A DNA stretch of 64,000 nt from Pararge aegeria (taxonomy: Eukaryota; Arthropoda; Insecta; Lepidoptera; Nymphalidae): the NCBI RefSeq assembly GCF_905163445.1, contig NC_053183.1, positions 15,686,001-15,750,000 of the forward strand. The letters are read 5' to 3'. Each line of letters starts with the position of its first letter. Positions within the stretch are counted from its first letter, which is position 1. A program made the translations under genes and the position numbers. Below, one piece after another: positions 35,470 through 47,300 of the stretch. Below the pieces are notes generated by a model. The model saw only the letters and a program-made list of their open reading frames with translations, did not search any database and was not told the origin of the DNA.

Positions 35470-35757
35470 TACTGCAAGGAAACTGATCTTAAGGGCGCAT
35501 AATTCATCTTTCTTCCATCGATCTTTCACTATTTTGGCTTTTAAGCTTTGGAATGATTAAAATACGAGAGGCACAGTCAATTAGCATTTTAAAAAAACAC
35601 TATTTGTCTGAATCTTCGGAACCTTAGTCATGCCTATTCGCTTCTGTTTCGTTTGGGGATTGCTGTGTGAAGAATTTTTATTTACAACTTTTCTGTATCT
35701 GTTTTCTGTCTTTATACGAGTATGTGTGTAATAAAAGTGTATTCATTTATTCATTCA
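35470..35757 (+). pseudogene. Jockey/CR1-like LINE 3' coding remnant with tail
   Basis: One frame reads CTARKLILRAHNSSFFHRSF then TILAFKLWND, a stop and HFKKTLF, matching the SF-x-x-x-x-x-x-LWN-x-LP...FK-x-x-L ending of non-LTR reverse transcriptases. It is followed by AATAAAAG and ATTC repeats as a 3' tail. Confidence 0.6.
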
Positions 35758-36569
35758 TCCCGTTTTCTATGAAATAAGATCATGAGTTCCTATTTCCTTT
35801 ATGGTCGATGTTTATTAGTAAGTTTATTATTTTATTTTTAACTTTATTGCATAAAAATAAACAATATTTAAAAGGCGAACTTAAAGCGTTCTATCCCAGT
35901 CAACCTTGGATCGAGCAAAAACTTTCATAGGCCCCAAAAAAGTCGTGAAAAATACGCTGTTGCCACAGCTTCGATTACGTGAAGTCTTATTTTAATACCA
36001 AATTTCAAACCAGTCCCTAGTATGAAAATTGATCATCTCAAGTTAGGAGACCCCATTCTCACCGGCTGATGACGATGAAAATTAGTCTACTTTGGAAAAG
36101 TGTGGAACGCAAAGAAAATACGACTTTGGGTAACTCTGGTCCCTTGGCATGGTAGATCTGGCCCTCTCACTATATTTATTACGGTTGTTTGATGACACTG
36201 TAGGGTTACGTAAACCGCCATGCCAAGTGAGATCTTATTTCTACTGTTGCCAATAATCCGCAGTCCGGATCGCCTTGACCACGCGTTGCCTCACCGGCCG
36301 GCACCGCGCCGCTCGCCGACGGAAACGGAATTAATGCCGTACGCTACTTTATTGTAAGAGATGATGGTCGCTTTTGGGAATACTTATTCTTCTTCTACTG
36401 CTTACATTTTCTAGTGTAGAAGACAATAGAAAAGGTTCGCAGTCATGTTTAAGCCTTCATTATCATCATTTGTTTTTACGGTCATCTTCTTCTTCTTCTG
36501 CTTGCGGCTCAGGTTCATCTGGTCCCTGGTGTCACGTCGACCGGCTACGATCTATTGTGACGCCGCTGT

Positions 36570-36790
36570 CTAGATCTCCCAGCAAGCATTGGTTACCACC
36601 AGGAATAGCAGCACTTTCCTTGCTGGAAGAAGTTAAGCATCCTCTGGTTGTATTATATACTTCCCCAAAAGAGTGCTGCGTTTATGCATCAGAGCGGGGC
36701 AGGTGCAGCGGCATCTCCGCAGCCTCTTTACAGAATCAACATAGATCTGTGTCCTGCAGCTTTAGGTTGAACATGTGCCTGTTACGGTCA
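36570..36790 (-). pseudogene. R1-like LINE reverse-transcriptase C-terminal remnant
   Basis: The minus strand reads FCKEAAEMPLHLPRSDA and, after a frame change, LMHKRSTLLGKYIIQPEDA, a stop, then LLPARKVLLFLVVTNACW. This is the Cys/His and PALxxxR-LG-xxxL-PE pattern at the end of R1/jockey-type proteins. Stops and a frameshift mark it as dead. The longer plus-strand open frame over it is a shadow. Confidence 0.6.
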
Positions 36791-36799
36791 TAATTGACC

Positions 36800-37060
36800 A
36801 ACCAAGCAGATGGCCCACCTGATGCTTAATGGAAAACTATCGCTTATAGACACAGCAACACTTCACAGGGTATGCAAGCCCGCTCTGCAACGTGCCAACC
36901 TGTTTCCATTTGAGGCGTACGTGTTAAGCCTCATTTGCCTGTAATTACACCGGCAACCACACCTTTCAGATCGGAAGACAGCTTTATCCCATTGATGTCC
37001 CGATACTGGGCACCGATTGCCCCTCTCACCGGACAAAGCAACGCGGGTACAATGATGGTT
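36800..37060. repeat. Dispersed GC-richer repeat, copy 3
   Basis: It contains CACTTCACAGGGTATGCAAG and GTTAAGCCTCATTTGCCTGT, longer at its 3' side than the other copies, next to the R1-like remnant. Confidence 0.5.
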
Positions 37061-37106
37061 GGTGGGCTTTCACGATCTCTGTCTCATATTGATAATAAGA
37101 AGTGGT

Positions 37107-37325
37107 AGAAGCGGTGATTGCCAAGTGGGTAGGACTTCATCTTTTCGGGGGACTGAGTTCGAGTTCGAATCGCAGAACGCACCTCCTTTTCTTAGTTATG
37201 TGCGTTTAAACAATTAAAATATCACTTTCTTCAACGGTGAAGGAAAACATCGTGAAGAAACCGGCATGCCTGAGAGTTCTCCATAATGTTCTCAAAGGTG
37301 TGTGGAGTCCACCAATCCGCACCAC
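37107..37325 (+). mobile_element. SINE family B, 3'-truncated
   Basis: The head (AGCGGTGATTGCCAAGTGGG) and most of the body are present; the element stops after CCACCAATCCGCACC. Confidence 0.7.
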
Positions 37326-37879
37326 CTGTAAAGTACATAAAAATAATACCATCTTAGCTTAGACGAGGCACCCAGCTATGAAGTAAACACTAGTTTTCTT
37401 CTCATCACAGCTATATTTATTGTAGGCGATCTAAAACCTTTTTGGCAACAGATAGTGTTTATGATTTACATTGATTAATGGTATGTACTTTGGCAAATTT
37501 TACTTTGGAGTCTGAAAACAGATAATTTTGAACATCGAATCCATTTTTTTAGTAGGATTTTCGGAGATGATCATGTTGTGTTTGTTCCTCTTAAAATAAT
37601 AAATTATTTTTTAAATAAATTATTCCTGGCAGTTAATTAATTTATAAAATAACTTACTTCTTGTTATCTCGGTTCGATTAAACAATCCACATTTTAATAG
37701 CAAAGAGGTCTTAGTAGTGCTCTACTAAAACCATAGAGTCTTTTTTATATTTATAGACCTTAAAGATAATTAGAATTATAAGAGTATTTTTTCTTCCATT
37801 TTACCTTAAATTTACATGTATTTTGCCTATTTCAAGGACTAAAGCGATTTACATATAAACTAGAAATTACGTTTTAACA

Positions 37880-38060
37880 ACCGATTGGGGCAGCTGTGAG
37901 CGCTGTTTTTTTTTAAATTGGAGTTCCCAGGTCACGGTAAGGGCAGTTTGGGAATTAATAATTTCCGAACTTTATCTGATCTGGATCTGGTAGGCTTCGG
38001 CCAGGGCTAGTCACCGCCATACCGTCAAAGACGTAGACGTAGGACGCTTACCACTAAATA
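37880..38060 (+). mobile_element. SINE family C, partial
   Basis: The head ACCGATTGGGGCAGCTGTGA and body GGTAGGCTTCGGCCAGGGCT are followed by CACCGCCATACCGTC. Confidence 0.55.
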
Positions 38061-38133
38061 TAGTAGTCAAAGGCTAACTTGTAGTACAACCACTTGCAGT
38101 GGACTACATATTCTTTAATACGAGACGTACTAA

Positions 38134-38245
38134 TGCCCTTTTTCACTAACGACAAACAAGGCAATGCCTAATTAGGTAACGCCTGATCGAAGATGATTTC
38201 TAGGCATACATCAACCGTTCACCACCTAAGAGTTGGTGAAACAGA
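38134..38245. mobile_element. TA-flanked short inverted-repeat element, truncated and inverted copy
   Basis: It begins TGCCCTTTTTCACTAACGAC and contains GCATACATCAACCGTTCACC and CCTAAGAGTTGGTGAA, the inverse of the 46.7-kb element. The right terminus is not recognisable. Confidence 0.5.
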
Positions 38246-38924
38246 TTTATTTTAGGTTAGATCGTCCGCGGCTGTTTCGTCGTATACACAATACAATGGC
38301 TCCTCTATGAAACATTAGGTATATTAAGTGTAGTGTGTAGTGCAAACAGCCGCAAATGATCCTGCTTTAGTTAAATATATAAAATAAAATTGCGGCTGAC
38401 GACTTATTTATTTTATTTTATGCCAATAGCACCGTGCATTTTGCCACGGTTTATTCAAGAATTTGCGCATAAGGCCCCTTTTAAACTTTTATTATTGATC
38501 AGGCGAGTTCATACATTATCTACGAGATTTTCAGAGCGGGGGGTGTAGCTGACCTCCACTGCCACCCTCTGCGTACGCCTATGGTACTAATGTGCCTTGA
38601 GACATAAATACATATCTTTGATTTTAATAATCATATCAAGTGAATGTTTTTAAAGTAGACACAGCCTCTTAGCCTATTTCGTCCCATGTACTTGCCGTTA
38701 CGCACGTGAAAGGAAGCGGGTTAGTATTTATTTACTTTGTTGTTTAGCCCTAAATGTAGGTAATGCTAGGATTTCAACCCAGTTTAAGCCATTTCAACAC
38801 ACGAATTAAGCGATTAAGGTAGAGCTATTAACAGGCGGGACGCTTTGGCCGTGACTAGTTACCACCCTACCGACGTGCCACTAAGCAATTTATTGTTCCG
38901 GTTACAACAAGGGCTAAATTTTAA

Positions 38925-39200
38925 GAAGAAAGAAGAAGAAACACTTTATTGCACGTTCTGTTTCTTGTATGTTAATACATGCCAATTGCACGCCAATCTT
39001 GGCAGGATATGTGACACTTATACAATTTTATTAACACCTATGTTAACATGTTGCATGTACCATATTCAAGCTAAATAAAAAATTTATTGATTGATTGATT
39101 GAAAAGAAACAGTAAGGAGTAAACAATGTAGACATGCAAAGGCGGCTTTATTGCTTCAAGTAATCTCTCACAGGCAACCTTTGTAGAAAGGAATTACAAT
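38925..39200. mobile_element. Dispersed element interrupted by a LINE tail
   Basis: ACACTTTATTGCACG and GAAACAGTAAGGAGTAAACA with CATGCAAAGGCGGCTTTATT also occur at 59263-59405, where they lie about 15 bp apart. Here about 140 bp ending in GATTGATTGATTGA separates them. Confidence 0.5.
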
Positions 39201-39347
39201 AAGGGAACGGGAATGCTTTTACTCGAATAAAAAAGAAGCTATTAAGTATACCAACTTTTATAACATTGAATTACATGAATAGAGAAGACTGCACTTATTA
39301 CCACTGAGTTTCGTCAGTGCAGCGCTGCAACTATGTATGGTCGTATG

Positions 39348-39553
39348 CAGTGGCGTGCATGGAGGGTATGAACAGGGTATGCAGATGATATAAAATGAAG
39401 AAAATCTCCAGTACGAGCTATATAAAACTTAAGGATAACCATTGTAAGAGTTATAAAAAGCCTACCCTACTAAGTATTTGTAACTCGTAGCGGAGATTTT
39501 ATTCATTTTATATCATCTGCATACCCTGTGCATACCCTCTATGTACGTCACTG
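39348..39553. mobile_element. hAT-type short inverted-repeat element (MITE)
   Basis: The 206-bp element begins CAGTGGCGTGCATGGAGGG and ends CCCTCTATGTACGTCACTG. Its arms pair over roughly 75 bp with few mismatches. It is flanked by exact 8-bp copies of GTCGTATG (39340-39347 and 39554-39561). CAGTGG ends and an 8-bp duplication are hAT hallmarks. There is no coding capacity. Confidence 0.8.
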
Positions 39554-39604
39554 GTCGTATGCTCAATCTTCGGCTAGATAAAACTTGCGAGTCTGGTAGT
39601 ATTG

Positions 39605-39775
39605 AAGCAGTGATAGCCTAGTGGGTAAGGGTTTGGATTTCCTTTCGTGGACACCGTGTTCGAGCCACGGCACGCACCACTGACTTTTCGGAGTTATGTG
39701 CGTTTTTTATTTAAGCAATTTAAATATCACTCGCCGTGCCCTGTAGTGGGCCGGTAATGGATTGATGATGATAAA
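39605..39775 (+). mobile_element. SINE family B with internal deletion
   Basis: The head and the first half (to AATATCACTCGCC) join directly to the tail GTGCCCTGTAGTGGGCCGGT; the middle is missing. Confidence 0.68.
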
Positions 39776-40964
39776 GTGTTAAGATGTTGTACTCATCTTT
39801 GTACAAGGATTGGCAGCTTACCCTGCGGATTTCTCCACGCCCCTTTTTGGGCACATAATTATTTTGACGCTAGTCAAGCTAGTGGACGGCAGATCAGAAA
39901 ATCAAAAAAAATACGATTTGTATATAAAGATAACAGATTAAGAGCACGCAATAGAATTAATGACCTAAAAATACAAGAACTTAAGATGCTCTCTTTTGTT
40001 TAAATCGATTCAAAGGGCTCCTACTCTTACTGTACTTAATATATACAAATATTATAAAGAGGAACAATTTTGTTTGGCTACGAAAGTACTGAATCGATTT
40101 CAACAATTTTTCCACCAAAAGAAAGCTGAACTATCACGAAGTAACATAGGAAATAATTTATGACGAAAAATTAGAGAACCATAAGAAAATTGCAATGAAA
40201 AAAATGTAACCCAAAGTAGCAAAATTTTTCCGACAAAACTGATATAAAAATGGCGTACTTAATCTTATCTTCTAATTATCTTACCTAGTTAAGTCGCAAT
40301 AGCAACTTTCGTGTTCTCAAATTCTATTAGCAAAAATGGGTTACATTTATATTGCAGGTTTATTCAAATAAATCGCTCTCTCATCAAGGATATTCATATA
40401 GCAGTAAAATACCTTTTATTTCATTCTAATCGGATCTTTAATTAATTAATAAGTTATCGCGAGCTATACCTAAACGAAATAGTTCTTTTTTGAGCTACAC
40501 TTAATTGAAAAACACTCGATTTTCCTACAAGAATACACAACTTAAACATAGCTTTAGGTATACAAATACAAATTGAAAGCTTTCTCATATATATACGTAT
40601 TTAAGCATTATATCAAATTGAGTAAACTAAGACTACGATGTTGTCTCTCAATTTAACGGTTGCTATTCGTTGCTAGTGATTAAAGCTGAAACCGACGTTC
40701 ATTGAAACCTCCAAGGCGGGTCCTATTCATGTACTGACTCCAGTAAACTTTGTCTACACAATCGATTATTTTTTACTGCTGCTTCTGCCAACTTAACTGT
40801 AAGCATCCCAGCTTTAAAAACAAAAATAAACGCGGACGAAGTCACGGGTTAATATATTTAACGTACGTACATAATACTAGTGTTAGGCATAAAGAGTTTT
40901 AGACTTTGGTTGTTACGTTTACTTTGTTGAATTTATCGCTGTCGAAGCATGAAGCAATAACCGA

Positions 40965-40987
40965 CACGTGAATACTACAGTCACGTG
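40965..40987 (+). promoter_or_regulatory. Paired CACGTG E-boxes upstream of gene 2
   Basis: Two exact CACGTG palindromes, separated by 11 bp, lie about 265-290 bp before the ATG in a locally GC-richer block. CACGTG is the core site of CLOCK/CYCLE and other bHLH factors, and several takeout-family genes are known to be clock-controlled. Function here is inferred from sequence and context only. Confidence 0.45.
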
Positions 40988-41099
40988 TTTGCGTCAGAAT
41001 GCATTCAGGATAGCAGTTCCCGGCTTCCACCTGCAACGAGCGGAAAACGCCCTCCATCTCTTTCCAACAAAGATGTAGAGACAAGGAAAGCGGTAAAAC

Positions 41100-41117
41100 A
41101 TTGAGCAAATGCTCAAT
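41100..41117. promoter_or_regulatory. Near-perfect 18-bp palindrome upstream of gene 2
   Basis: ATTGAGCA and TGCTCAAT flank a two-base centre about 135 bp before the ATG. It could be a dimeric transcription-factor site; nothing identifies the factor. Confidence 0.25.
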
Positions 41118-41251
41118 TCCAGAGTACCGAGACATTCACATGTGCAGTTGGTGGTGGAATGAGAAGGCACAGTGCCGGTCCACACCGCGACTCGGCTGGG
41201 CGAAACCTCGGCGGTTTTCACGCGTTTGCGAAATAAGTTGTGCAAGTCGAT

Positions 41252-41306
41252 ATGCTGACCAACGCATTGATCCTGTTAGCGCTGCAGTTTATTGCAGCGG
41301 AAATAC
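41252..41306 (+). CDS. Gene 2 coding exon 1 (signal peptide)
   Basis: The exon codes for MLTNALILLALQFIAAEI and stops one base into a codon at donor GTAAGT, the same phase as gene 1 exon 1. A longer open frame overlaps it in another phase (41101-41310) but reads through the donor and lacks a signal peptide. Confidence 0.87.
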
Positions 41307-44300
41307 GTAAGTCCCAAATCTGAATTTGGTATTTTTTTGTTTCCAAATAGTTGGAAGATTATTATTATTAGTTTTACATGCATTTCACATAGAATTTATA
41401 GCAACAAAATCTGTTTATAATTGTTATAAATGCAATGGTTAAATACGATTATCGTTTTTCACTGTGTTCAGGAGCCTTGTTAGGGGTATGAAAGACGATA
41501 TCAACATTGTTTTTTGAACTATTCAAAAAAGAACGTTAAGTTTTGTTATTAACATCAATAAAAACAAATTTAGATTTAGATCAGCACCTAGATAAATTAA
41601 AAACACAAAATAATAAACACACATTTTAAAGCCATTTAATAATATATAAGTCAGAAGATTTAAAGTGCCAGTTGGTTAATCTGGATTAAGACTCAGTAAT
41701 AAAAAAGAATACCTACTCAGTACTCTCGTTAAGACATTCATAGAAATATTATTGATAATTTAAAGATGGACAAACTTTTGTTGTTTTTGTAAATGTTATA
41801 TTAATAGTTTTAATTAGGCCTTACTTAATCTTGATTATTTTTGTAACATTTGTTATAAAGATCAAATTATAATTTGTTTTATTTAAATTTCTATCTAATT
41901 TTGAAATATGATTGTAATCATCCGAATTGAGTATTGGTTTGTGTTGGTCAGGAAACTTGACTCAATTACAATCCTCACATAATAATTATTGAACTTAGTT
42001 TCCAGACACTACTTAGCCATTTCTTACTTCTTTTCTTAGCCACTTTCGGAATCTATTAGAAATATCTATTGTGCTTTGCAGACTCTTAAAGGCAAGGGTT
42101 TCATAAACCTCAGACTAATAATTTCCCACAGGCCTTCTTTCTCATAGTACTGAGGGCTTAAGAAACGCTTTTCTAATGCGACCTAGCGGACTTTAACTAT
42201 TATTATCACACATGTTAATGATAATAACCAGTAAAGATGGCTAAACCTGCTTTCAGAGGCACGAGGGTGGACATCGCCAAATTCTGAATTGCTTAGTAGC
42301 AACAAACATTTTATCATTTGGTCTAATCTGGGAATCATATACCTTTTTTACTTACGATGCAATTTTTACATTCTACTTATATTTCTACTTATGTATGAAT
42401 CCTGGACCGACTTATAGATTATGACTTAGAAATTAAATCTTAAGATACAGAGAACAAAGGCATTGATGAATTTAATTTACGAAAGTTTTTTCCTCAAGGT
42501 TTGAATTTTCAGAAGATTTAAATAGGTTGCTTTTTATCCCGTGAAAACTAAAAATAAATTTAATGATCCTTCCTCAGGCGATTGTTTATAAAGATGTGCA
42601 ATATGATCGCTTTATTTTTGACCCAAGCTTAGCATAGGTTCAAAGGAAGCTTTCATAATTGGCCTTATATCGTAATTTGCATTGCCTATATTTTGGGAAT
42701 AATATTTGCGTACTAAACAGTGAAAACTATCCGTTGTCTGATGCTATGACAAAAGTACAGCTAAGTGTTTATGTGTGTCTGCATTATAAGTGGGAGTTAT
42801 TTGGGTCTCCGTTGGGGAAAATTTGGTAAATAATAATTTCTTAATTTTATCTACCGTCAATGCGTGAGGTCGCGTAGAAACCGATCAGGTTCTATGGGTT
42901 TAATAAAGCAGCCATACACTTTACAGGTTAGCTTTTTACTATCTTAAAATGCATCATTACTTATCACCGGGTGAGATTGCAGTCAAGTAGAATTTAAAAA
43001 AAAGACGAGTATTTTATAAGAACACCCAGACACATTATCTGTTACTCGCAAGAAATTATGATGTGCCTCAAGTTAAATTTTTTTTTTAAAGATAAACTGG
43101 CTAGACTTTTTTATTAACACTGGAATTTAAACTTATATTATTATGGATAATAAAAGAAGCTACTATAATTCAAGTTAAAGTAAGTCAAGGTCGGAATTTC
43201 TCAGTAATACTGTCTACAAAACTAAAGGTAATCAATTATCGCTTCGATTGTAGAAAGCGTAGTCAGTTTGTTGCGGCATGGCTCAAATAATTGTAAAATT
43301 TGCGGTTTGATACAATTTTTTTTTAAATAAATAAATATAAATAAACATACTACGACAATACACATATCTGCAACTAGCCCCAAAGTAAGCGTACCTTGTG
43401 TTTTGGGTACTAAGATGAATATTTTTATGAATACTTATATACAGATAAGCATTCAGACATTGAAAAACATTAATCTTCATCACCCGATAACGTTCCAGTT
43501 GTGTGAATCGAACCCACAGTCTTGGGCCCAGAAAGCAGGGTTACTGCCCACTGCGCCAATCGGCCTTCAAACGTATAGTCAAATACTTAAGTTAACTATT
43601 ACCATGGCTTTGTCTGTGAATCAGAAATTTAATTATTATTGAATAACTTTATGCTATTCTTGTCTGATGAAAATATAATGGTGTAGTATCTAGATAAAAG
43701 CGGTGATATGCGATACGAAGCGGTGATATCCCAGTGGGTAGGACTTCGACTTCACTTTTCGAGTGAATTCGAATCCAGCCGCTAACTTATCTAAGTTATG
43801 TGCGTTTTAACCAATTAAAATATCACTTCACAAACACAATCACGGTTAAGGAAAACATCGTGAAGAAACCTGTGTGGAGTCCACCAATCTGCACTAAGCC
43901 AGCGTGGTGGACTATGCAGATAATTCATAATATAATAAAATTATTTTAAATTCAGTATGGTGTTTTAGAATTATGTTGTTAAAATTAGTAAAAAAATAAT
44001 TATCACTGCTTGTAAACTTAGATCTAAACCGCATCTAACCTGATTCCTATGGAATTATGTTATGAAGACATTATGTGTGTGATTGTATATTTAACAGAAT
44101 GTTCCCGATTCCGGACAAAATGAGACCTGATTATACCTAATAATTAATTTAAACCGGTTTAACATGGACTTTAACATGGATTACTTGGTATTCTTGCCCG
44201 TCCATTTAACAGAACTTATGTCGATTTCCGACTAAATGAAACCTGATTATACCTACTACCTATCAATTTAAACAGCTTAAACATGGATATGTTACTAGGT

Positions 44301-47300
44301 ATTCCTGCCCGTCCAAATAACAGAACGTATCTCGATTCCGGACTAAATGAGACCTGATTATACCTAATACTTATCAATTTAAACAGCTTTAATATGGATA
44401 TGTTACTGGATTTCTTGCCCGTCCATTTAACAGAACGTATCTCGATTCCGGACTAAATGAGACCTGATTATACCTACTACCTATCAATTTAAATAGTTTT
44501 AACATGGATATGTTACTAGGTATTCTTGCCCGTCCATTTAACAGAACGTATCTCGATTCCGGACTAAATGAAACCTGATTATACCTACTACCTATCAATT
44601 TAAATAGTTTTAACATGGATATGTTACTAGGTATTCTTGCCCGTCCATTTAACAGAACGTATCTCGATTCCGGACTAAATGAAACCTGATTATACCTACT
44701 AATTATCAATTTAAATAGTTTTAACATGGATATCCATCCATTAGCAAAAGATGCCATACATTTTGTTCAAATAAATAAGTCTAAGATAATTATGAATTTG
44801 AATTGTGTATTCGTTTTGAATTCTTTTGAAATCACCACAGAATTAAGAACATAAAGAAACCGTGAACACCACTTATATTGAAGCATCAAAAACCACTCCA
44901 CTTTAGTAGTGTTTTTCAGGCGGTTAGTCACTTCATTCCATTTAGCGGTTGACAGTAATTACTTTATCTCAAATGTTCGAAAACTTTTACTATAAAATGG
45001 GGAAAATGGGCAAATTTTGTGATTAAGCAACATTCCGTGGGTGTGAAGTGAGACGTGCGCGCGGCGTTTTCACTGTTTTTGGACACAATACACTGCATGC
45101 AATAATTGCTTTAAGAGGGTTCTGTATGTTCTTATTTCTGTGTAAATCACTTCTGATTTTCAATTTTAATAGTACCTATTATTTATGGATTATAGTACCT
45201 CGACAAGTAATTCATATTAAGTATGTAGTAATTATATTTGTGTTTTTGATTTTTGATGACTGCACGTCGTAAAAATGTTGTTTTGTAAATATAGACCACA
45301 TCATTAACACTTGCGTAATTTTAACAAGCACTCGTGATGTAGGTTATTCAACTCCCTTGACATCTTTAATTAAACCAGATGGCATGTTATGAACTCCCTG
45401 CACCTTCTGAACCAACATTCTATATTGTATAGGAGTATGTGCTACATTACTATTAAATGTTTTATATAATACTAGCGGACCCCAGCGCCATTTTTCGGGC
45501 TGATTTGTGAATCTAAACCATCCAGGCTAACATCCAAACCCATACCAAAAAATTCATTCCAATCGGTCCAACCGTTTAGGAAGAGTTCAGTGACATATAC
45601 ACACACAAGAAATATATATATGTAAGACTAGCTGACCCCAGCGCCATCTGTCGGGCTGATTCGTGAATCTAAACCATCCAGTGTGCCACCTAAACGCATA
45701 CCGAAAAATTCATTAAAATAGGGCCAGCCGTCTAGGACTCCTTCAGTGACATGCACACGCATATAAGAAATATATATATATAAAGATAAGAAATTTAGAA
45801 AATCCAAGAGTGCACGACTCATTAATAAAATAGCTATCCAATTATTTGTCAATAAATAACGAAAAAAAAACACATGAGTCGTGCAAAATAAAAAGAAAAA
45901 AAAAATTTTTAAAACAGCTGTACTAGGAAAGTGATGCACAGGCGCCCCTGGTGGAATAAAATGTACATAATATCTATAGATATAGATATATCACCATCCA
46001 TGTTAATTTTACAGGGATATATATAGATATACAGTCTTGCAGTTTTCGTTTTTTATTAATTGCAATTAAACTACACTGAATTAATTAATCATTCGCATTC
46101 AGTGACCTACAATCGTCGATTAGAATTTTTGAAAAAAAATTTAACTCAAATAATGGATTTTTTCACAAGTGTTTTCGGGTTTCACACATGACGGACAGGA
46201 AAATTTTTTGACCTATTTTGGTGTTTTTTTCCAATTCTATTGCAGTAAATCAATTTTTTAAAAGTATGGAATTAATCTCCATTAAATTATCTCGACAATA
46301 GTATGCAAAATATCTTGATTCCGTGAACTAACAAGGCTATAATAATAAAAATAGCCGCCGAAATGAAGCGAAAAAAATTTTTCGATCGTAAAGCACTCTC
46401 TGATGCTTCGCATCATGAGTCGTGCAATTTATGGGGTGCAAGGTTATAATACTACAGATAGGCATATATCATTGCATGCTGTAAAAAAAAAGTTGTTAAC
46501 AGAAATAGAAATAACATATTAAATCAAATTTAAATTTCATTAAATTAAAATTCATAAACAAGAGCGATCTTGTCCTTCCCCAGTCCCCATTTCATAAGAT
46601 GTGTATATCACTTAAGATTTAGGACCGGAAGCCTAAGCGAGTTCCTTATGGAATTGACTTATGCCCATTTTCACGAAACCTAGGAATATAGAAAAAAAAA
46701 CGTTTTACCAACTCTTAGGTGATAACTATTAGAGAACGGTTGATGTATGCTTAGGAATCTCCTTAGATTAGGCGTTACTTGTTTAGACATTGTTTTGTTC
46801 GTCGTTACTGAAAGCGGGCATAAAAACTTGGTAGATATTCACTTTATTCAAAATTCCAAGTAATAAACATAATGTTAGCTTATGATCAGCACAATTATTA
46901 TTTAAAATTGTAGTTGTGTTATATTATGAAAATTAAGCTTAATTTGCTATACTCCGCGAAAAATGGAGAATGTATGGTGAATCAATCTTTATACTCCACA
47001 TCAAACAGATCTTCGATAATTCACACACGTTTCGCTCCGAAACCGGAGCCTGCTCAGGAGATTACACAATGAAAAATGGTTAACAATTATTTATTGTAAA
47101 GATTGAAGAATTTATAAATTAAACCACACAGATTCTTCTACTTTTCGCTGAGTATAGCAAATTAAGCTTAATTTTCATAATATATCATGGAATTCCGCAA
47201 AGTAATGCCTGCTTCTATTCAATATGTAGTTGTGTTGTTAATTTGCGATCTAAAGGTTTCAAGTTATAAATTCGTGCAATTATTTCGCATCAATAATTAT

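Larger units (their letters stand above)
31887..40960. other. Intergenic region between the two takeout paralogues
   Basis: About 9 kb without a recognised host gene. It carries SINE C (32.7, 37.9 kb), a LINE 3' tail (33.3 kb), SINE A inserted in SINE B (34.6-35.2 kb), a jockey/CR1-like coding remnant (35.5 kb), an R1-like coding remnant (36.6 kb), SINE B (37.1, 39.6 kb) and a hAT-type short element (39.35 kb). Nothing is recognised at 40.0-40.9 kb. Confidence 0.7.

Noticed and set aside
36374..36793. Plus-strand 139-codon open frame, as a gene
   Set aside because: It is a shadow of a dead R1-like LINE on the minus strand and starts at a non-ATG codon.
36968..36978. AGATCGGAAGA, matching the start of a common sequencing adapter
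   Set aside because: Only 11 bases agree, the next base differs, and the flanking sequence belongs to a dispersed repeat seen elsewhere in the window; coincidence.
41101..41310. Open frame overlapping gene 2 exon 1 in another phase
   Set aside because: It reads across the GTAAGT donor and lacks family similarity, whereas the frame from 41252 gives a signal peptide and correct phase into exon 2.
44389..44757. Minus-strand 122-codon open frame with 37-residue repeats, as a gene
   Set aside because: It is fully explained by a 111-bp tandem repeat whose period is a multiple of three; there is no signal peptide, splice context or start outside the array.
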